Shown: piece after piece, positions 7,673-15,019 of the stretch
How positions within the stretch are numbered: the first letter of the stretch is position 1
How the letters are laid out: the number at the start of each line of letters is the position of its first letter
Assembly (NCBI RefSeq): GCF_015234215.1
Contig: NZ_JADEKP010000001.1
Coordinates: 992,001-1,056,000 of the forward strand
DNA length: 64,000 nucleotides
Source of the DNA: Clostridium chrysemydis
GTDB lineage: Bacteria; Bacillota; Clostridia; Clostridiales; Clostridiaceae
Direction of reading: 5' to 3'
Notes under the pieces: model-generated
Told to the model about the DNA's origin: nothing
What the model saw: only the letters and a program-made list of their open reading frames with translations
Databases searched by the model: none
Position numbers and translations under genes: made by a program

Positions 7673-10153
7673 ATGAAAAGAGAATTAGAAGTAATGAATC
7701 TTGATATAGATAAATATAGTTACATGGCTTTAGCTAATATTGCACAAATGTCTGATGTAATAATTAAAGCTAAATTATTTAATAATGGTAAAGAAATTAT
7801 ACTTAATGGACAAACTATAACTTTAGGAGGTAAAACTCAAACTAGGGTTTTAGAGCAGACAACAGGCATAAGCATTGTAGATAACATAATAAGTATTGAT
7901 TTAAAAAATGACTTTGTTAGTGAATCTGGAAAGGTTGAAATGGATCTAACTTTAAAAGATAGTGATGGACAGCTAACAACTGCAAAGTTTTTATTAAATG
8001 TTACAGGAAAAATACTAAGTGAAGACAGTATTAATGCAAAGGATAAATTAGATACGATTGAGTACATAGTTAAAGAATTTTCTAACAAAGCAGATAGTGC
8101 AATAGGTAAATTTAATTCAGAAAGCAAAACAGAATTAGATAATAGAAAAACTGAATGGGATGGACTAAAAAAGATTGCTATAAGTGAAAATAATGCAGTA
8201 GATTTACAAAATCAAGTTAATTCAGTTAGTTCGCAATTGTCAGAAAAAGCGACAAAAAAAGAATTACAAGCTGTTGCGAGTGGTTCACCAAAAGCTATCT
8301 TTAACACTTTACTAGATTTGAAAAATGCCTTTCCTCTTGGTAATTCCAATATTTATCTTGTATTAGAAAATGGTAACTGGTATTACTGGAATACAGAGTG
8401 GATTTCTGGTGGTATATATCAAAGTTCTTTTGTTTCGGAAGGCGTGAATTTAACTAATATCATAGTAAATGGTAACTTTATTAATACAGAAAGCTGGGAT
8501 TGTGTATCTTCTGCAAATGGTACGTTATCAGCCTTGAATAATGAACTTATATATACGGTGAATGGACTTGTTTCGTCGTCAAGAATACAACAAAATATTT
8601 ATTCTGCTAAAGTAGGTCATAAATACTATATAAGAGCTGATATCAAGCCTAAATATGCTAATACAACATATACTGCGTTCGGCGGAGTAAACACATCTAT
8701 AACACCTATTATTAACGAATGGAATAGCATTAAATCAGTAGTTACAGCAATTAATAATGGTGGTTTTAAATTTTATCATCCAACAAATAATCATTATGTT
8801 ATTGGAGATACTTTTAGTTTTAGAAATGTTATCGTAGTAGATCTAACAAGTGCATATGGTGTCGGTAAAGAACCAACAATAGAAGAATTTGAAAAGTTAC
8901 TAGAATTATATAATGGATGGTTTGATAAAACAATACAAGTTGCACCACCTATGAGTATAGATGAATTAGTGAAAGAGGTTGCTAATAAGGTTGATAAAAG
9001 CGAGTTAGAACAATTCACAAGAAAAAAGATTATAACAGTTGGATCGAATGGTGTTAGACATTTTTATAATTTAAGAAATGCACTTGAATCAATTTCTAAT
9101 GCTTCAAGAAAAAATCAATATGAAATACAGCTTGATGAAGGAGTGTATGATGTTGGATTAATGTACACAAAAGAAGAAGTCGAAAACACAAACTTCAAAG
9201 GATTAGCAATACAAGATTATATATCTTTAGTTGGTGTAGGTTTAAAAGAAAAAACAATAATAAAATTTGAAATACCTTTAGATTATTCAAATGAAACTCA
9301 AATGCGGGTTGCACCAATTGCTAATATGGGAAATGGAGATTTGAAAAATCTAACTGTAATAGGTAAAAACTGTAGATATACAATACATGATGATTATGCT
9401 TATGAAAATGCTATAAAACATACTGAAAACTGCACATTTATAAAGCTAAAAGGTACAGGGAATAGCCAAGCGTGGGGAGAAGGAACAGGAAGTGGTATGC
9501 AATTTTATTTTAAAGATTGTGAGTTTATTACAGAGTATAATCAAGCACCTTACTCTACACATAATAATTTAAATCATAATGCTCCAACATATCACCGCTT
9601 TGATAATTGTAAATTCAAAAATGCAGGTGGATATTTTGGAATGCGTTTCATAACTTTGGATAGTGGTCAAATCGAAAAAGTTGATATAATTAATTGTTAT
9701 ATTGACGGAATTATTAAATTTGAAGAATATCAAAGTGGTGATGGTTGCAGATATGATTTTTATGGTTCTGGAAATAGTGAAATTTTAGTACTTATTGATA
9801 ACAATAAAGATACTAAATTCCCTTGTCTTATAACAGATAGAGTTCAAGAAAAAATGAATGGAGGAACTACCAAACTATATAAAGGTGAATTAGTAAAGCT
9901 TAACAATGACGGAAGTGTTATTTTAAAGGCTGGAAATATAAATACTAAAATGATATATGGAATTGCATTAGAAGATATAGAACCCAGTGCAATAGGTAAA
10001 ATTAAGCTTTTGAATGGATATATAGCAAGTAAGGATTTAAATTTAAACATTGTAACAGGAGATACGGTTGGAGTTGAAAATGGTATTCTTGTTAAAAATG
10101 CAGGTGTTGAGATTGGAATTGCAACAAGCAGAGATTTTGTTAAGCTATATTAA
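7673..10153 (+). CDS. BppU-type baseplate/receptor-binding protein with beta-helix domain
   Basis: An 826-residue modular protein. Residues 1-115 resemble the BppU N-terminal baseplate-attachment domain. Residues 120-200 are a helical coiled-coil stalk (LQNQVNSVSSQLSEKATKKE). Residues 270-400 look like a carbohydrate-binding module. From about residue 450 the sequence has the pattern of a right-handed beta-helix of the pectate-lyase-like kind (LDEGVYDVGL, YISLVGVGLKEKTIIKF). The end (residues 740-826) is a compact beta domain. It probably binds or cleaves a host surface polysaccharide; enzymatic activity is inference. AGGAGGG precedes the ATG. Confidence 0.75.
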   Translation: MKRELEVMNLDIDKYSYMALANIAQMSDVIIKAKLFNNGKEIILNGQTITLGGKTQTRVLEQTTGISIVDNIISIDLKNDFVSESGKVEMDLTLKDSDGQLTTAKFLLNVTGKILSEDSINAKDKLDTIEYIVKEFSNKADSAIGKFNSESKTELDNRKTEWDGLKKIAISENNAVDLQNQVNSVSSQLSEKATKKELQAVASGSPKAIFNTLLDLKNAFPLGNSNIYLVLENGNWYYWNTEWISGGIYQSSFVSEGVNLTNIIVNGNFINTESWDCVSSANGTLSALNNELIYTVNGLVSSSRIQQNIYSAKVGHKYYIRADIKPKYANTTYTAFGGVNTSITPIINEWNSIKSVVTAINNGGFKFYHPTNNHYVIGDTFSFRNVIVVDLTSAYGVGKEPTIEEFEKLLELYNGWFDKTIQVAPPMSIDELVKEVANKVDKSELEQFTRKKIITVGSNGVRHFYNLRNALESISNASRKNQYEIQLDEGVYDVGLMYTKEEVENTNFKGLAIQDYISLVGVGLKEKTIIKFEIPLDYSNETQMRVAPIANMGNGDLKNLTVIGKNCRYTIHDDYAYENAIKHTENCTFIKLKGTGNSQAWGEGTGSGMQFYFKDCEFITEYNQAPYSTHNNLNHNAPTYHRFDNCKFKNAGGYFGMRFITLDSGQIEKVDIINCYIDGIIKFEEYQSGDGCRYDFYGSGNSEILVLIDNNKDTKFPCLITDRVQEKMNGGTTKLYKGELVKLNNDGSVILKAGNINTKMIYGIALEDIEPSAIGKIKLLNGYIASKDLNLNIVTGDTVGVENGILVKNAGVEIGIATSRDFVKLY

Positions 10154-10278
10154 TCACAATAGAAAGATAATACGAATTAAAACTCATCAGTGTGTGTTGA
10201 GATGTGTAAAATAGAATTTTTCTCCATAAAAGTATATAATTAAACTAAAACATTAATTATAGAAAGGAACGATAAATA

Positions 10279-10524
10279 ATGAAAATATACGGATACAATG
10301 AGATTTTTCAAATAAAAAAAGAATTAGAGGATATTGTAAAAAAAATTAATGAAGGAAATGACAGTTCACTAATTAATATAGCTAATGAAATGAAGAAATA
10401 TATAGTTGCCTATGACGCTCTTTTAAATAAAATTGGTCGATTTGGAACGGTTAATGATTTAAGTCTGATAAAAGGATTAACAGAAACTGAAATGTTGATT
10501 AAAAAAACAAAGAATAAGCTTTAA
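10279..10524 (+). CDS. Small helical phage protein, function unknown
   Basis: An 81-residue, mostly helical and charged protein beginning MKIYGYNEIFQIKKELEDIV, preceded by AGAAAGGAACG. It has no membrane segment and no motif I recognise. It lies between the receptor-binding protein and a ribbon-helix-helix protein, ahead of the lysis module. Confidence 0.6.
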   Translation: MKIYGYNEIFQIKKELEDIVKKINEGNDSSLINIANEMKKYIVAYDALLNKIGRFGTVNDLSLIKGLTETEMLIKKTKNKL

Positions 10525-10562
10525 TAAATACTTCAAGAGCCTTTATATTTTGGAGGGATTAT

Positions 10563-10694
10563 ATGGCGGTACAAAGAGTAAATATAACTTTAGAGCCTGA
10601 ACTGTTCGAAGAATTTAAGAAATACGCTTATAAAAAAGGGATTACAATATCACCTTTTGTACAAGCTAAGATAAAAGAATTCATAGAAGAATAG
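10563..10694 (+). CDS. Small ribbon-helix-helix (CopG/Arc-like) protein
   Basis: A 43-residue ORF with GGAGGG upstream of its ATG. The sequence VQRVNITLEPELFEEFKKYA followed by a GITISPFVQAKIKEFI helix has the strand-helix-helix pattern of ribbon-helix-helix DNA-binding proteins. The frame ends at a TAG (10692-10694) but continues open for 15 more codons (KEFEEFKKLKRKGAL) to a second TAG just inside the terminator, which suggests the protein was once longer. It may regulate late or lysis genes. Confidence 0.6.
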   Translation: MAVQRVNITLEPELFEEFKKYAYKKGITISPFVQAKIKEFIEE

Positions 10695-10728
10695 AAGGAA
10701 TTTGAAGAGTTTAAAAAATTAAAGAGAA

Positions 10729-10755
10729 AAGGTGCTTTATAGCATCTTTTTTATT
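10729..10755 (+). terminator. Intrinsic terminator after the RHH gene
   Basis: Stem AGGTGCT / AGCATCT with loop TTAT and one G-U pair, followed by six T residues. It overlaps the second in-frame TAG of the RHH frame. Confidence 0.7.
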
Positions 10756-10885
10756 ACGCAATATTAAGTGTCAACACATATAAATACTTGAAAATAGGGT
10801 CGTGTGTACACTTTCAGTATTCGAAAGAAATTGCGAAATATATATAAATAAAACTGTATAAAGTTTAATTACAAATGATTATAAA

Positions 10886-10915
10886 AAAACTAGATTGAAA
10901 AACCAATCTAGTTTT
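10886..10915 (-). terminator. Minus-strand intrinsic terminator
   Basis: A perfect 12-bp stem (10886-10897 with 10904-10915) and a 6-nt loop. Read on the minus strand it is followed by a run of T residues, so it would stop a leftward transcript starting near 11,180. Confidence 0.7.
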
Positions 10916-11041
10916 GAAAATTATATATCGAATTTGAATAATTAATTATACTACATAATTTTGGGAAGTAGAAGTAACCAGATAAAAGAAATTCTTTTAT
11001 TCAAAGTATTAATCCCCCTATGACAACCTGAGCCACATGTT

Positions 11042-11116
11042 ATAAAAAATATAAATGAGGAAATTGTTGCTGGTATGGGTTTTGCATCATAAGAAACTTA
11101 AATAGTTTCTTCATAA
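11042..11116 (-). CDS. Possible tiny peptide gene on the minus strand
   Basis: On the minus strand GGGAGGGAGG is followed by two overlapping short frames: a 7-codon frame starting at the first ATG and, nine nt from the ribosome site, an ATG opening a 24-residue frame (MKKLFKFLMMQNPYQQQFPH and four more). No homology is recognised. A third frame running on from it encodes CGSGCHRG and a hydrophobic stretch, so this may be a decayed longer gene. It could equally be an antisense RNA. Confidence 0.3.
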
Positions 11117-11177
11117 GGCATGTCCTCCCTCCCGAGTTGTATCAACTCTAGTAAATGTTATTGAAAACAATTACCAC

Positions 11178-11206
11178 ATACATAGTAGCATAATTAATTG
11201 AAAATG
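11178..11206 (-). promoter_or_regulatory. Predicted minus-strand promoter in the lysis region
   Basis: On the minus strand TTTACA is followed after 17 nt by TACTAT. The transcript would run leftward into a GGGAGGGAGG ribosome site and on to the hairpin terminator at 10886-10915. Confidence 0.5.
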
Positions 11207-11317
11207 TAAACACTTATTTGTAATTAGTATTATCATAGGGAAGTTAAAAAAGATAAAAAATACAAAAGAAAATTTGAGGTGAGAATTATTAAAATAAAAA
11301 TATAACAGGAGGCAAGT

Positions 11318-11566
11318 ATGGACTATGCAACTTTAGTTGGAAACTTAGGTTTCCCTATTGCCACAGCGGTAATTGGCTGTGGATTGCTTTATAAAAACTT
11401 AAACAGTAGAATACAAAAACTAGAACAGGAAAATAAAGAAGATAAGCAAATGTTTAATAGAGCTTTAGATAGTTTTAATGTTACAGTAGAGGAATTTAAA
11501 TTAGTAGGTAAAGATATAACAGGCATCAAGCAAGACATAACGGAAATAAAATATAAATTAAAATAG
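11318..11566 (+). CDS. BhlA/UviB-like holin-type protein
   Basis: An 82-residue protein with one N-terminal membrane segment (residues 8-25, LGFPIATAVIGCGLLY) followed by a charged coiled coil. This is the architecture of BhlA/UviB proteins, which act as phage holins or bacteriocin-release proteins at the membrane. It lies directly before a second small membrane protein and the endolysin. The ribosome site is AGGAGG. The holin role is inferred from architecture and context. Confidence 0.7.
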   Translation: MDYATLVGNLGFPIATAVIGCGLLYKNLNSRIQKLEQENKEDKQMFNRALDSFNVTVEEFKLVGKDITGIKQDITEIKYKLK

Positions 11567-11577
11567 GGGGCTATAAT

Positions 11578-11763
11578 ATGGAAAAGTTTTTTAATAAGAT
11601 TACAAGTTTAATAGAAGTAAAAAAGATAATAGCTTTAGTTGTTGTTATTGTATTTTGTTCACTAGCGGTTAATGGAACTATAGATGCTAACGCATTTACA
11701 AACATAGCTGTAATGATAGTTGGTTATTACTTTGGACAATCTACGATAAAGGGGGCTAAATAA
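11578..11763 (+). CDS. Small phage holin-like membrane protein
   Basis: A 61-residue protein with two hydrophobic segments (ALVVVIVFCSLAV and FTNIAVMIVGYYFG) separated by a short turn. It follows the BhlA-like gene and overlaps the endolysin start by one base (TAATG). Small two-span proteins in this place usually act as holin or antiholin. Which of the two membrane proteins forms the lethal hole cannot be told from sequence. Confidence 0.7.
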   Translation: MEKFFNKITSLIEVKKIIALVVVIVFCSLAVNGTIDANAFTNIAVMIVGYYFGQSTIKGAK

Positions 11764-12458
11764 TGGCTAAGAAAGTAGTAGTGGACTTTGGACACTATAA
11801 ATGTGATTCTGGAGCGGTTTATAATTGGAATGGTAAACAGATAAGAGAAGTCGATTTGGTTATTGATATGGGTAATGCAATGGTTGAAGGCCTAAAAAGA
11901 CATGGATTTGAAGTACTTGTTACATATGGATCTTTAGCTAATAGAGTTAGTATGGCCAATAACTTTAAAGCAGATTTATTTATATCTATACATACAAACG
12001 CAGGTGGCGGAGATGGATGCGAAGTGTATTGGACTGGCTCGAACAAAAACACTGAGAAATTGGCTAAATTATGCTTAGAAAACATATTAGAAGATAAACT
12101 TAATAACAGTAGAGGTGTTAAAAAATCAGCTTTTTACGTGTTAAAATATACTAATATGCCAGCTTGTTTAGTTGAAACAGGCTTTGGCGATAATGTAGAA
12201 GATAGAAAGGCCATAGATACTTTAAAAGAAAGAGAAGCTTTTGGAGAAGCACTAACAGAAGCAGTATGTGAGTATTATAATATTAAGTATAAAGTTGAAA
12301 GTAAACCAGTAGAACAGCCAACAGCTAATAGTAAGATATTTAGAGTAAAGGATAATGGAAAACAAATAGGTGCATATAGTAGAGAGGAAAGTGTTATATC
12401 TGAGGTTACTAAGTTGATTAAAGCTAAGAAAAGTAAAATAGAAATTACATATAGTTAA
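11763..12458 (+). CDS. N-acetylmuramoyl-L-alanine amidase (Amidase_3) endolysin
   Basis: A 231-residue lysin that should cleave the amide bond between MurNAc and L-alanine. The catalytic domain (residues 1-175) shows Amidase_3 motifs: VDFGHYKCDSGA with the first zinc-ligand His, a Glu in IREVDLVIDM, LFISIHTNAGGGDGCEVYW with the second His, and the Glu in ACLVETGFGDN. The C-terminal 45 residues (IFRVKDNGKQIGAYSREES) form a small SPOR-like cell-wall-binding domain seen in clostridial endolysins. There is no signal peptide, so holin-dependent release is expected. Confidence 0.92.
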   Translation: MAKKVVVDFGHYKCDSGAVYNWNGKQIREVDLVIDMGNAMVEGLKRHGFEVLVTYGSLANRVSMANNFKADLFISIHTNAGGGDGCEVYWTGSNKNTEKLAKLCLENILEDKLNNSRGVKKSAFYVLKYTNMPACLVETGFGDNVEDRKAIDTLKEREAFGEALTEAVCEYYNIKYKVESKPVEQPTANSKIFRVKDNGKQIGAYSREESVISEVTKLIKAKKSKIEITYS

Positions 12459-12469
12459 TTAAGTTTTGA

Positions 12470-12500
12470 GTAGGGATATTTATATATCTCTACTTTTTTT
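12470..12500 (+). terminator. Terminator of the lysis module
   Basis: A 10-bp stem GTAGGGATAT / ATATCTCTAC with one wobble, four-base loop, then seven T residues. It ends the late operon. Confidence 0.8.
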
Positions 12501-12521
12501 CTAAATTATGTTAAAAATCAC

Positions 12522-12551
12522 TTTACTCAAATCACGTTAACGTGATATAAT
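12522..12551 (+). promoter_or_regulatory. Promoter with palindromic operator for the small HTH gene
   Basis: TTTACT (12522-12527) and TATAAT (12546-12551) are separated by 18 nt. A perfect 16-bp palindrome, ATCACGTTAACGTGAT (12531-12546), fills the spacer and touches the -10 box. A dimeric repressor bound there would block RNA polymerase; autoregulation by the next gene is the simplest reading. Confidence 0.65.
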
Positions 12552-12577
12552 GTAGAAAACAATACAGAGGTAAAAAA

Positions 12578-12766
12578 ATGAATATATTATATCAAATATA
12601 CACTGCAACTGAGGCTAGTAGAGAATGGGGATTAAATGAAAGTACTGTTAGAAAAGCAATTCAAAATGGTAAATTTAAAGAGGGAAGTGACTATAGGAAA
12701 TCTGGAAAAGTAACATTAATAACTAAAGAAGCAATGGAAAAAGTGTATGGATCTATAAAAAAATAG
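12578..12766 (+). CDS. Small helix-turn-helix protein
   Basis: A 62-residue protein. Residues 7-35 (YTATEASREWGLNESTVRKA) form a helix-turn-helix, followed by a wing-like GSDYRKSGKVTLITKEAM, the pattern of phage-borne excisionase-like or Cro-like single-domain regulators. It stands alone behind its own promoter and palindromic operator, and precedes the integrase. It might control the integrase or act as a directionality factor; neither is shown by sequence. Confidence 0.7.
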   Translation: MNILYQIYTATEASREWGLNESTVRKAIQNGKFKEGSDYRKSGKVTLITKEAMEKVYGSIKK

Positions 12767-12774
12767 AATAAAAA

Positions 12775-12834
12775 ATGGCAGTAACAAAAGTTACCACCAA
12801 ACTCGCACTTTAATTGTAACCTAGTTTCTGCCAT
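12775..12834 (+). ncRNA. Three-way-junction leader upstream of the integrase
   Basis: Three stems nest compactly: ATGGCA 12775-12780 with TGCCAT 12829-12834; GTAAC 12781-12785 with GTTAC 12790-12794; AAACT 12799-12803 with AGTTT 12823-12827. A second GTAAC in the last loop (12816-12820) could pair with the same GTTAC, giving an alternative fold. The structure ends just before the integrase ribosome site. A regulatory leader is inferred. Confidence 0.45.
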
Positions 12835-12852
12835 AAGTAAAGGGAGGATATT

Positions 12853-13863
12853 ATGGATACAATTAATTTAGCAGAAGAGTTAAGTATTAAATTATTAGGA
12901 AGGCTAACTTTAGATTTAGGATTTGATTTGCATAAACAGTTAGATGTAAAATCGCTGATTGATGAAGCATTGTATGAATACAATATTACAAGTAAATGTA
13001 CAGCTCTAAGTATTGGGGATATAGAAGAAAAGGGAAAGGTATTTCTTGCATGTAAAAAACTTGAAGGCCTTTCAGATAATACTTTGTATAATTATAGTTT
13101 ATTTCTTAAAAAAATGAATTTATTTTTCAATAAGCCAGTCTCAAGTATTGATGTAATGGAACTAAGAATGTTTTTAGCAGTTATTGGAGAGGGAAAAGAA
13201 CAAAGTACACAAGGAAATTATATTACAATGCTTAAAAATTTTTTTACTTGGTTGCAAAACGAAGAATATATTATTAGAAATCCAAGCTCAAAACTTAGAC
13301 AAGTTAAAAAGATAAAACAAATTAAAGAGCCTTACACATCAGAAGAAATTGAAAGATTAAGAGATAGCTGTGAGAGTTATAGAGAGAAGGCAATATTTGA
13401 AACTATGTTATCAAGTGCTTGTAGGATAAATGAGTTAGTTAATATAAAGATTAAAGACATAGATTTTGCTAATAGAGTTTTAAAAATATTAGTAGGAAAA
13501 GGCAATAAAGAAAGAATAACATATCTTAGCACTAGAGCTATTATGAATATTAACAAATATATAGAAGATGAAAGACAGGGAGACTCAGAGTATTTATTTG
13601 TTGGTAGAAGGTTGCCACACAGTAAACTAACTACTAGAAGTATACAAGTAGATATTAAAAAACTGCAAATAAAAAGTGGTGTTACAGGTAAAGTTCATGC
13701 ACATAGATTCAGAAGAACACAGGCTACATTACTATTAAATAGTGGTATGGATATTACAGGGGTTCAAAGAATTCTAGGACATGAAAGTCCAGAAACGACT
13801 CAAAGATACTCAAGATTGAAACAGACAACGATTGAACATGAATTCAAGAGAATAGTTGGATAA
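12853..13863 (+). CDS. Tyrosine recombinase (phage integrase family)
   Basis: A 336-residue site-specific recombinase with all catalytic residues: Arg in SSACRINELVN, Lys in GKGNKERITYL, HxxR in HAHRFRRTQATLL, His in LGHESPETT and the Tyr nucleophile in TQRYSRL. Residues ~60-150 form the SAM-like core-binding domain. The N-terminal 60 residues are an unusual extension. It lies after the lysis genes and the small HTH protein, so it may be the integrase of this prophage or a recombinase carried at its right end. AAAGGGAGG precedes the ATG. Confidence 0.88.
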   Translation: MDTINLAEELSIKLLGRLTLDLGFDLHKQLDVKSLIDEALYEYNITSKCTALSIGDIEEKGKVFLACKKLEGLSDNTLYNYSLFLKKMNLFFNKPVSSIDVMELRMFLAVIGEGKEQSTQGNYITMLKNFFTWLQNEEYIIRNPSSKLRQVKKIKQIKEPYTSEEIERLRDSCESYREKAIFETMLSSACRINELVNIKIKDIDFANRVLKILVGKGNKERITYLSTRAIMNINKYIEDERQGDSEYLFVGRRLPHSKLTTRSIQVDIKKLQIKSGVTGKVHAHRFRRTQATLLLNSGMDITGVQRILGHESPETTQRYSRLKQTTIEHEFKRIVG

Positions 13864-13864
13864 A

Positions 13865-13878
13865 ACATAATTATGTTA
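13865..13878. repeat. 14-bp palindrome after the integrase stop
   Basis: AACATAATTATGTT is a perfect palindrome directly after the integrase stop codon. It could be a recombinase-binding site or chance in AT-rich DNA. Confidence 0.25.
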
Positions 13879-13984
13879 TGTTCTAAGTTCTTTGTAAGCA
13901 GTTAGGAAAATTTTAGAAATTATATTGAAATTATTGTTTTATTTTACTAAAATGGAATTGTAAAGAAAAAATGGAGGGGTAAAA

Positions 13985-14143
13985 ATGGGATATAGATTTA
14001 ACACTGGTCATTTAACAGCACAACAAAATGCAATTATAGATCACAAGGAAAGAGAAGAACAGCTACGTAGAGAACAAAGAGAAGAAAGAGAGCGAATTGA
14101 AAGAGAAGAGAAGTTAAATAATAAAGAGAACTCAGGAGAATAA
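13985..14143 (+). CDS. Small highly charged protein, unknown
   Basis: A 52-residue ORF with GGAGGGG upstream. After MGYRFNTGHLTAQQNAIIDH it is almost entirely Glu/Arg/Lys (REEQLRREQREERERIERE), predicted to be a single charged helix. No family is recognised. It is followed 21 nt later by another small gene with a good ribosome site, suggesting a two-gene unit ending at the terminator near 14,490. Confidence 0.55.
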   Translation: MGYRFNTGHLTAQQNAIIDHKEREEQLRREQREERERIEREEKLNNKENSGE

Positions 14144-14164
14144 ATTTATTAGGGGGAGAAGCAT

Positions 14165-14449
14165 ATGAAAATAGAATTTAGGAATTCAGATGGTGAAATC
14201 TTATTAGAAAAAGACTCAAATGAATTAAAAGATATTTTAAGTTCGATAACAAGGGAAGGAACAACGATAAAATTATTCTTTGGCAAAGACGACTCTATTC
14301 ATGGATTTGTTAATGAGGTAATGTATGGTTATAACAAAGAAGAGAATGAAGAAAGTTTAAGTATTTATATAACGGAAGAGTATTATCATCCCACTCTTAA
14401 GATAAGACAAAAATTAGATGAAATTAACAAAAATATAGAGAATAGATAA
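14165..14449 (+). CDS. Hypothetical 94-residue protein
   Basis: Begins MKIEFRNSDGEILLEKDSNE and ends in an acidic helix (KIRQKLDEINKNIENR). It is predicted to be a small beta-sheet domain plus a C-terminal helix, with no signal or membrane segment. AGGGGGAGAAG precedes the ATG. It is co-directional with the small charged gene and followed by a terminator. Function unknown. Confidence 0.6.
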   Translation: MKIEFRNSDGEILLEKDSNELKDILSSITREGTTIKLFFGKDDSIHGFVNEVMYGYNKEENEESLSIYITEEYYHPTLKIRQKLDEINKNIENR

Positions 14450-14461
14450 CATAAGAATTAT

Positions 14462-14490
14462 AGGGTATCCGAAAGGGTACTCTTTTTTAT
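14462..14490 (+). terminator. Terminator after the 94-residue gene
   Basis: Hairpin GGGTATCC / GGGTACTC (with wobbles) around GAAA, then TTTTTTAT. Confidence 0.6.
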
Positions 14491-14637
14491 ATGTTTAAAA
14501 CTTAATTTGACAGAGTTCTTTGAAGGAACTTAGTTCTAAACGACCAACAATCGTTTAGAGAGTTTGCAAAAGAAAATAACCTAATTGGTAGTAATAGAAA
14601 TAAAGATGAGGTTTTTAAAAGACTCAGTTTTTTTTCT

Positions 14638-14670
14638 GTATTAAGGGTTCTTCGGAAGAACCCTTAATAC
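14638..14670. repeat. Perfect 15-bp hairpin
   Basis: Arms 14638-14652 and 14656-14670 are exactly complementary around a 3-nt loop (CGG). It carries the GGGTTCTT core shared with neighbouring imperfect hairpins. No T-run follows, so it is not a simple terminator. Confidence 0.65.
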
Positions 14671-14968
14671 TAACAGAGTAACAATTGTAGGTTCTTAAAA
14701 GACTTTCAAATTTTAAAAAGTGGTTCTTTTGAAGAACTACAAATTTAACTTAAAAACAGGTTCTTCCAAATAACTTGTTTTATATATTTAAAAGGGAGCA
14801 TTGAAATGTAGCTACCTTCAAGGGATGGTTATCAGGAAATGGTAGGTCATCAAATGACCAACAATTATAGTACCTAGAATATATCATAGAATAGTTAGTT
14901 AATGGCGACTGAAAATAAAACAATGAGTAAAGAGAACTCCCAACGTTGGGAATTTAATAATATTGATA

Positions 14969-14997
14969 AAGATTAGAAGAAATTCTAGTCTTTTTTT
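14969..14997 (+). terminator. Terminator before the HNH gene
   Basis: A 10-bp stem AAGATTAGAA / TTCTAGTCTT with a GAAA loop (one wobble), followed by a T-run. It closes the hairpin-rich region. Confidence 0.75.
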
Positions 14998-15019
14998 ATT
15001 ACATAAAATGGAGGTAATT

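Larger units (their letters stand above)
10695..11317. other. 623-nt non-coding stretch between tail and lysis genes
   Basis: No gene of normal size is present. The left part has a nested imperfect inverted repeat (about 10757-10838). The middle has a perfect 12-bp hairpin that terminates minus-strand transcription. The right part holds a minus-strand promoter, a strong GGGAGGGAGG ribosome site and a tiny ORF. These are listed separately. Confidence 0.6.
1..13863. mobile_element. Late-gene region of a siphovirus-type prophage (right part only)
   Basis: Gene order is that of a tailed-phage late module: head-tail connector end, tail completion, HK97-gp10-like, major tail, chaperone with frameshift, tape measure, distal tail, tail-associated protein, receptor-binding protein, holin-like proteins, amidase, then a tyrosine integrase. 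All genes are on the plus strand with overlapping or tightly spaced starts, as in a phage operon. Head, replication and repressor genes would lie to the left of the window. I could not define an attachment site, so the right boundary is uncertain and may reach about 15.4 kb. Confidence 0.9.
14491..15019 (+). other. Hairpin-rich 500-nt non-coding region
   Basis: No normal gene fits here. Successive inverted repeats occur at 14514-14530, 14536-14558, 14607-14626 (followed by eight T), 14638-14670 (perfect 15 bp with CGG loop), 14720-14740, 14845-14859 and 14938-14951. Several share a GGTTCTT / AAGAAC core, repeated at 14516, 14647, 14690, 14723 and 14759. A TTGACA at 14507-14512 could be a -35 box but has a poor -10. 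Short open stretches (for example a 24-codon frame at 14902-14976) look like relics. Confidence 0.5.

Noticed and set aside
14491-14960. CRISPR array or translational bypass elements
   Set aside because: The hairpin spacings are irregular (about 31-130 nt), there are no unique equal spacers, and no continuous protein is restored by removing the hairpins.
14963-15019. Longer N-terminus for the HNH protein
   Set aside because: It would run through a terminator hairpin, whereas ATG 15020 has a well-placed GGAGG.
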